A stretch of DNA of 64,000 nt from 2-02-FULL-55-14 sp964581115 (GTDB taxonomy: Bacteria; Bacteroidota; Ignavibacteria; UBA10030). Position 1 is the first letter of the stretch, and the number at the start of each line of letters is the position of its first letter. The notes beneath the pieces are model-generated. The model did no database searches and had not been told where the DNA came from. It worked only from the letters and a program-made list of their open reading frames with translations. Position numbers and translations under genes: made by a program. This document shows positions 60,201-64,000 of the stretch, piece after piece. The stretch covers positions 16,447-80,446 of the forward strand of contig CAZOMY010000012.1 in assembly GCA_964581115.1 (NCBI GenBank), in the 5' to 3' direction.

Positions 60201-63200
60201 GTGACGCCTTGAACTGGAGCTCGCTGAGCCTGCCGACCGCGGGGAACGACGTCTACTTCACGACGACCGACACCGTGCTCGTCAACGTTTCCGCGGTCGC
60301 CCGCAAGTTCGTGATGGAGCACGACAGCGTTCTGTTCCGCATGGTCGACAGCACGCTGACGCTGTCTGACAGCCTCGTGATCCGGGGAGGCGAGTTCAGG
60401 ACCGAGCGTGATTCCCTGCCGTACGCCCCGTACTACGGCCTGACGGGTGGTGTCGTGCATTACGCCAGGACGTCCGGTACACAATACGTCCGGAACATCC
60501 CGCATTATGACATTCGGTTCAGCGGCGCCGGTTCAAAGGTCATCAGCGCACCTTTCACCGCGGTTCGTAACATGACCATCGAGGCCGGTGCACCTGTGAC
60601 GGTCGCGGATGTCGCTGTCCAGATCGGCGGGAACCTGACGAACAACGGCACGCTGGCGGCCGGAACGGGGACGTTCACGTTCAGCGGAACCGGCGTGAGT
60701 CTGGGCGGTTCGAGCATCACGACGTTGGCCGATGTTGCAGTGACCGGTTCGGCGACACAAACAGCGCGGCTCACGGTTACAGGGTCTGTTGCAGGGGCCG
60801 GATCGCTGACGAACGGGACCAATGCCACATTGCGAGTGGCCGGCGGCATTACGGTCGGCACCTTCACCGCATCGGCGGCGGGTAACACGGTCGAATACCA
60901 TGGTACGGCCCAAACGGTCCGTGCGACGACCTATGACCGTCTGCTTCTGTCGACGGGAGGTACGAAGACGGCCGGCGGCTCGTTCGCCGTGCAGGACAGT
61001 CTCGAGATCGCAACGTCGGTCACCCTTGCGGACGGAGGGTTCAGTGTAACTGTGCAAGGGAGCATGATCAATGCTGGCACCCACTCGGGTGCGGGCTCGA
61101 TCCGCCTCGCATCCGGCACCTCCAGCCACTCCGTGAGCGGCGCAGGGACGTTCGGGAATCTCGAATTGGACGATGCGAACGGAGCGACGGTCGCCGGTTC
61201 CTTGACGACGATCTCGGGTACGCTCACGCTGACGAACGGTCTTCTGACGATCCCGGCGGTCTCCGATACGCTCAGCATCGGCTCTGGTGGCTCGACCGCG
61301 CGTGTCTCCGGCCACGTCGTCGGGACGCTGCGACGATACATCCCGTCGGGGGCGTCCAACGTCCTGTACCCCGTCGGAACGGCCGCCGGCTATCAACCCG
61401 TTCGATTGCAGTTTGCTTCGGTGACGACGCCCGGATTCGTCAGCGTCTCGCGCCGTCCGAACGAGCATCCGAATATCGGACATTCGAGTTCGGCTGCCGA
61501 CTCGACCAAGAATGTCAACGTCTGGTGGCGTTTGGTGCCCAACGGCATCGTGCTCGGCGGCAGCTACACCGCCACCTTCGCGTTTGCCAATCCTTCGGAG
61601 CTCGACGCTGGAGTCTCACCCACGGGCGCGAACTTTGCCGGTCATCGGTGGAACGGTTCGTCTTGGTCTCTCCCCGACGTGGGCGCCCGATATGCCGACA
61701 GCACGAGGCTCGATGCGATCACCACGTTCGGCGACTTTGTGTTGGCCGACCTCCTTGCGGCCACCATCACGGTTACGACAAGCGGTGCATGGGCCGACCC
61801 CGGCACCTGGCCCGGCGGCCGGATCCCCGGGGCCCTCGATACGGTCGTGATACCGAATCCCTACACGATCACGCTCGACACGACGACCACGCTGGCGCAG
61901 TTGGTGGTGCAGGCCGGCGGCACGTTCGACGGCGGGACGGACACGCTGACCCTGACGGGCGACCTGACGCTTGACGGCACATGGGCCGGTGGGGGCGTCA
62001 TCGTGATGACGACGCCGGTGGACACGATCCGCGGCACGGGATCGATGAGCGGCACGGGAATACTGTACGTGGACGCCGCCGCGGTCGTGCATCCGACAGC
62101 CGACCTTGCGCTATATGCCGTGACCGTCGCCGATGGCGATACGCTGCTCAATCTCGGAAGCGTCACCGTAACGACATTGGACGGCACGGGCGCCGGGTCG
62201 GTGTTTGTGAACGGCTCGAACGCAACGCTGACGATCGTCGGATCCGCCATGGCCACGGGGACGCTCAATGCTTCCACCGTCCCCAATACGGTCATTTATG
62301 ACAGTCCGAATGCTCAGACGGTTCTGGCGACGCAGTACGACAACCTGACGATCTTGGGTGCCCGGACGGTCAACACGGTCACGCTGGAGGCCGGCACGAT
62401 CGGCATTTCCGGGACATTCACGCCCTCCGCGACGTACACCACGGGGAGTTACCTCGCCGCCGGCGACACGATCGCCTTCAATGGGACGGCGGCACAGTTC
62501 ATACCTGCGTTCCAGTACGGAACGCTTCGACTCGACAGCAACCGCACGGTCTTTAATATCACGTTCGACCCGAACGGGACGATCGCGATCAGCGAGGCCT
62601 TCATTCCGAATGCCAGCTTCAGCACGGGCGACTACGTGACGACGTCGAGCAACATCCGGTTCAACGGGGCGGGAGCGCAGAGCATTCCCGTCTTTGCATA
62701 CGAGAACCTCGAGGTCGATGGCGGCGGCGTGAAGTCGCTTGCCGCCTCGACCACCGTCGGCGATTCGCTTGCGGTCCTCGGCGCCACGCTGGACCTGGGC
62801 GCCTCGACGGCCAACCGGACGTCGAGCGGTGGAGCATTGATCGTCGGAGCAGGGGCTACGCTTCGTTTGGGCGGCTCCGCCGGCGGCGAGCCCGGTAGCA
62901 ACTTCCCGACGAACTACGCGACGGTGCAGCTCGACGGCGCTGTGGAATACGACGGCACCGGCGCGCAGACCGTCGCCCCCCTCCACTACACCGACCTCGT
63001 CATCAGCGCTTCACGCGGGACCAGCAATGTCACGCTTCCGGCCGACACGGTCTTTGTCGCCGGTGCCTTCACCGCTTCAGCGGCCTTCACGAGCGGTTCC
63101 TACATCACGACGAACAACACCTTCGCCTACGACGGCAACGGTGCGCAGACGGTCACGGCCCCCTTCGCCTATTATAATCTGACGCTCTCGGGGAGCCGCG

Positions 63201-63886
63201 GCGCCGGCACGATCACGCTGGCGGCTGACACGATCCGCGTGGCGAATGTCTTCGACCCGCTGGCGACGTTCACCACAGGCGGCTACAGCGTCGCCTCCAA
63301 CACATTCGACTTCGACGGTACGGGGGCGCAGACCATCCCGGCCTTCCAATTCTACAACCTCCGGATCTCGGGCAACCGCGGAGCGAACTCGGTGACACTG
63401 GCCGGGTCAGACACGATCCACGTGGCCGGCGCCTTCTCGCCGGTCGCATCGTTCGCCGGCGGCGCCTACGTGACCACAGGGAGCACCGTCGACTACAATG
63501 CGGCCGGTGCCCAGGCGATCGCGGCCTTCGACTATCGCTCGTTGACGCTCGGCGGAAGCGGGGTCAAGACGCTCGCGGCGGGGACCACCCGGATCGCCGG
63601 CGACCTGACCTTGACCGGTGCGGCGACCGCCGACGCCGTCGCAAACGGGTCCACGATCGAGTACAACGGCTCGATCGCGCAGAACGTCGCGGGGTTGGCC
63701 TATTATGCGCTGACGATGAGCAACACCGGCATCAAGACGTTGAGCGCTTCGGCCTCGACGACGTCGACGACGACCATCAATGCGGCTTCGACGTTCCGGA
63801 TCGCTCCGACCGGATCGATGCTGTTCGGCGCCGACATCGAGAACGACGGCATCTTCGAGAATGAAGGAACGATCACCGTGCCGTAA
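54212..63886 (+). CDS. Giant secreted beta-strand repeat protein (3,224 aa)
   Basis: GTG start and a clear signal peptide (1-25, LLLAFGATSIVRAQ). An N-terminal domain (26-260) is followed by an Fn3-like domain (about 267-345). The rest is repeats. Four G8-like modules start near residues 356, 1182, 1983 and 2517 (W-x-TWxGG...VIP...TLD patterns). Between them are long runs of a roughly 60-residue beta-helix-type unit with a core like NGAGAQSIPAFxYxNLxISG. Three copies of a longer domain with GHVxGxLRK and a distal NRYW/NVWW motif occur near 1035, 1835 and 2363. The C-terminus (about 2680-3224) has units spaced 60-61 residues apart. It ends without a recognisable type IX signal or anchor. Probably a surface adhesin or fibre; role unproven. 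Confidence 0.88.
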   Translation: MLRRSSIALACLLLAFGATSIVRAQGSMANYATTVTTGITFQSIAATGTAVTSWRNPGPGYVQDDNRSFPQPIGFDFWYNGTRHTTFSVSTNGYIDFSSNAATGGAVTTAYGYQNTAFSATTAANGTWLALAPIYDDMTTQGASDPLGNSIKYQTSGVAPYRVLTVEWIDMAVYGNTTPSLTFQVKLYETTGVIEFVYGTMAVGTGWTPSYTVGINDTVTAGIPATDMLVRQTWNGTTFSNTVQNNLATLPESNSKITFTPPSALRPTGLTFSSVTASSMQLNWTDNATNEVRYAVYRSTDGVDYELVSQLPPNSTSTNQTGLLGSTVYYWRVIPVTEGNVDSALAGQDTTLAPDTYISKQSGLWSAASTWLGDQVPVANANVIIDSSHTVTLDTSPTLNSLTVGQGSTATLLFGNNATPRTMTIVGDLTVADSARFVANTASLTSGHLLSTSGDILNNGTFDLEPTPTSRVQATFTKTGNQTVSGSGDTTRFYLMTLNMGSSSTNTLDVFSTDFRTGSDGFLTIQNGTFKFASPKSITPFTTATTIPSTGGLWVANPSATVTTSGGNLSVQGLVRVTSGRMTIGSAADHSLISNGATVTIEGGTLAIAGRFDRLNATTTTRLTMSGGEIRMPTIGSTSTTNAPFMMDVVGSQFDWSGGRIIIEREGGTGANDLGYVNTGSSTWSVLAGVLQIGTSSTPAGQTMSVNSTIPVFDLVDSSANATIRLLTSPLTVRNDLLIPVGALDANNLNITVKRNWTNAGTFTPGTATVTFDSTLTQTITNASGETFNNLTINKPSGTVTQSGHVTVNGTMSLTSGIYSVGSDTLTLNGAFTLADSLLATSGTVRYQQVGAGQAVRAAVYRDLVFSGGTKVLPAAGAVEVRGTFSPGSASGHTITGSTIAFTGAGQSIPAFRFNNLTATGTGPSLSATDTVAGNLTVGGSTTLNLGANNLVVNGNASNAGAIAGTGQVVLAGGASPHTLSGAGAYERLTLNDAQGAVASDDVTISGVLALTSGVFNSTADTVIIGAGGSVTRTTGHVNGYLRKTVPTGTNVPVYFELGDANRFAPDSVVFASVSQGGTLTSRSVGAEHPQIATSPLNLTDNVNRYWQFYNDGVLYTTHATTFRWDAADQDQAGNELGFATARYDGAAWDTTASSNHTATSLRSDGNTIFAEYAVGGTTPTNAYRTRASGNWNGTTVWQYYHGPSGTWRDTTAFPTSAAGLISIRSPHVIAVSAGVTVDQVLIESGGQVTVNAGVTLTIANGGGTDLTVLGTLRIVGNDLTINAGATVAFGAGGVYQHAKHGGNIPTATWNAASTVQILGGAAAGATLPGNRNQVFGNFTWNYTTQNAALALALQPATITGTYRVVSTGTSNIRLLNNTTTTLTIGGDFVIQGGTVLGKNAGNNTQAINVAGEYQQSGGSFTISDGAADNVNLNVSGGFTLSAGTLTISTQAATDNLNIAGNFSHTAGTITETSTGTANIVFNGTSVQTYTSGGTVTNQINFSVSTGATLDMGTSAITGGGTFTLNNGATLIIGSAAGITATGGGAVGNIQVTGTRTFNTGANYVYRNATTAQVTGSGLPATVNKLTIDNGAVAGVSLTANTAVTDSLILTAGPLTLPAGRTLTITNVVAVASGSLSSDATATVVYNRGSAGQSVLGLAYGNLTFSNFAKILPTGVVTISGTFTPGTGTGHTIAGNTIEFNGAAQSIPAFTYNRLRVSGSGLKTVTGDLSVADSLVASAGDSLRDGGYTITAKGNILLGIPHAGTGKILISGTSSAPTLSGSGSFANLELDNLTYGASLSGGMTVRGTLTLTKGILQTGSDTLFMASGALVSRPVGGGHVRGFLSKVVPVNASPQSVTFEVGDAVSYAPVSLNFTSVSVQGRVAARTLGVQHPDVINSGLDSSKGTNRYWTLINNGVVFSTFASTLNFVSGDIDAGANPAFFFVRRKSGSVWSAATNNSRASFSTTGSPWTGFGDFVTGELNATVYWTGAAGTANWGDALNWSSLSLPTAGNDVYFTTTDTVLVNVSAVARKFVMEHDSVLFRMVDSTLTLSDSLVIRGGEFRTERDSLPYAPYYGLTGGVVHYARTSGTQYVRNIPHYDIRFSGAGSKVISAPFTAVRNMTIEAGAPVTVADVAVQIGGNLTNNGTLAAGTGTFTFSGTGVSLGGSSITTLADVAVTGSATQTARLTVTGSVAGAGSLTNGTNATLRVAGGITVGTFTASAAGNTVEYHGTAQTVRATTYDRLLLSTGGTKTAGGSFAVQDSLEIATSVTLADGGFSVTVQGSMINAGTHSGAGSIRLASGTSSHSVSGAGTFGNLELDDANGATVAGSLTTISGTLTLTNGLLTIPAVSDTLSIGSGGSTARVSGHVVGTLRRYIPSGASNVLYPVGTAAGYQPVRLQFASVTTPGFVSVSRRPNEHPNIGHSSSAADSTKNVNVWWRLVPNGIVLGGSYTATFAFANPSELDAGVSPTGANFAGHRWNGSSWSLPDVGARYADSTRLDAITTFGDFVLADLLAATITVTTSGAWADPGTWPGGRIPGALDTVVIPNPYTITLDTTTTLAQLVVQAGGTFDGGTDTLTLTGDLTLDGTWAGGGVIVMTTPVDTIRGTGSMSGTGILYVDAAAVVHPTADLALYAVTVADGDTLLNLGSVTVTTLDGTGAGSVFVNGSNATLTIVGSAMATGTLNASTVPNTVIYDSPNAQTVLATQYDNLTILGARTVNTVTLEAGTIGISGTFTPSATYTTGSYLAAGDTIAFNGTAAQFIPAFQYGTLRLDSNRTVFNITFDPNGTIAISEAFIPNASFSTGDYVTTSSNIRFNGAGAQSIPVFAYENLEVDGGGVKSLAASTTVGDSLAVLGATLDLGASTANRTSSGGALIVGAGATLRLGGSAGGEPGSNFPTNYATVQLDGAVEYDGTGAQTVAPLHYTDLVISASRGTSNVTLPADTVFVAGAFTASAAFTSGSYITTNNTFAYDGNGAQTVTAPFAYYNLTLSGSRGAGTITLAADTIRVANVFDPLATFTTGGYSVASNTFDFDGTGAQTIPAFQFYNLRISGNRGANSVTLAGSDTIHVAGAFSPVASFAGGAYVTTGSTVDYNAAGAQAIAAFDYRSLTLGGSGVKTLAAGTTRIAGDLTLTGAATADAVANGSTIEYNGSIAQNVAGLAYYALTMSNTGIKTLSASASTTSTTTINAASTFRIAPTGSMLFGADIENDGIFENEGTITVP

Positions 63887-63959
63887 CGGCCGGGAGGACA
63901 CCATGAATAGCAGAACCATCAACCATTCACTCATCCACATCCATCAAAGGAGCAGCACC

Positions 63960-64000
63960 ATGAAGCACAGCACGTTTTCTTCGCGCACGCTGGCGACGGT
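63960..64000 (+). CDS. Start of an exported protein, cut by the right edge
   Basis: Only the first 13 codons are present (MKHSTFSSRTLAT), consistent with the beginning of a signal peptide. AAAGGAG at 63945-63951 supports the ATG at 63960; an in-frame ATG at 63903 is less likely. It follows the giant repeat protein gene by 73 nt and may be a partner of it. Function cannot be judged. Confidence 0.6.
   Translation, partial: MKHSTFSSRTLAT

Overview
The window is a gene-dense, roughly 60% G+C bacterial chromosome segment. Several traits point to the Bacteroidota/Chlorobiota (FCB) branch: a C-terminal YPNPFNP-type sorting domain (type IX secretion) on an FG-GAP protein, a fused E1 alpha/beta 2-oxoacid dehydrogenase, a split PurS/PurQ, a pyruvoyl arginine decarboxylase, and frequent DUF11/OmpA and beta-strand-repeat surface proteins. 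A Candidatus Kapabacteria-like organism would fit, but that placement is inference. GTG starts and 4-nt stop/start overlaps are common, and the few promoters that can be read look like ordinary sigma-70 sites with 17-nt spacers.

Layout. 1-7.3 kb: an OmpA/DUF11 cell-surface protein coupled to a large outer-membrane protein, then a membrane-anchored unknown. 7.5-13.3 kb (minus): tRNA-Arg, then an operon of GbsR/MarR-like regulator, LolA-like protein, two FtsX/MacB-type permeases, LolD-like ATPase and outer-membrane barrel, with a readable promoter and an operator-like palindrome. 13.3-15.1 kb: a YbjQ-family protein with a zinc-ribbon-like N-terminus, a cold-shock gene with promoter, long leader and terminator, a nested inverted-repeat element and tRNA-Arg. 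15.2-18.6 kb: GH35 beta-galactosidase plus a sodium/solute symporter. 18.8-19.5 kb: tRNA-Glu, tRNA-Gln and three related hairpins. 19.6-22 kb: dut, an AI-2E family transporter and an RsmI-like methylase, all overlapping. 22-26.2 kb (minus): FG-GAP/ASPIC secreted protein, pyruvoyl arginine decarboxylase, tyrS, smpB.

26.3-33.5 kb is a lipoate-centred block: lpd, lipB, fused E1, E2 and lipA, so one neighbourhood supplies a 2-oxoacid dehydrogenase complex and the enzymes that lipoylate it. 33.7-40 kb is housekeeping: psd, pssA, purS, purQ, tatA, gatA, sucD (with an odd Lys-rich tail), ndk and a Nudix hydrolase. 40.2-44.2 kb: NamZ-like muramidase, then cystathionine lyase/synthase and cystathionine beta-synthase (reverse transsulfuration). 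44.4-46.8 kb: three tandem pseudopilin-like proteins without a recognisable prepilin leader. 46.9-50 kb: efp, accB, accC, gcvH.

50.1-64 kb: a PAS/GAF histidine kinase and NarL-type regulator, two single-domain receivers, and a 3,224-residue secreted beta-strand repeat protein. A further exported protein begins at the right edge. Intergenic gaps carry several families of short dispersed repeats. I saw no CRISPR array, rRNA, insertion sequence or prophage. The most interesting candidates are the leaderless pseudopilin-like operon, the LolCDE-like operon with its own LolA-like protein and outer-membrane barrel, the giant repeat protein beside a branched signalling cluster, and the hairpin family with compensating stem changes.
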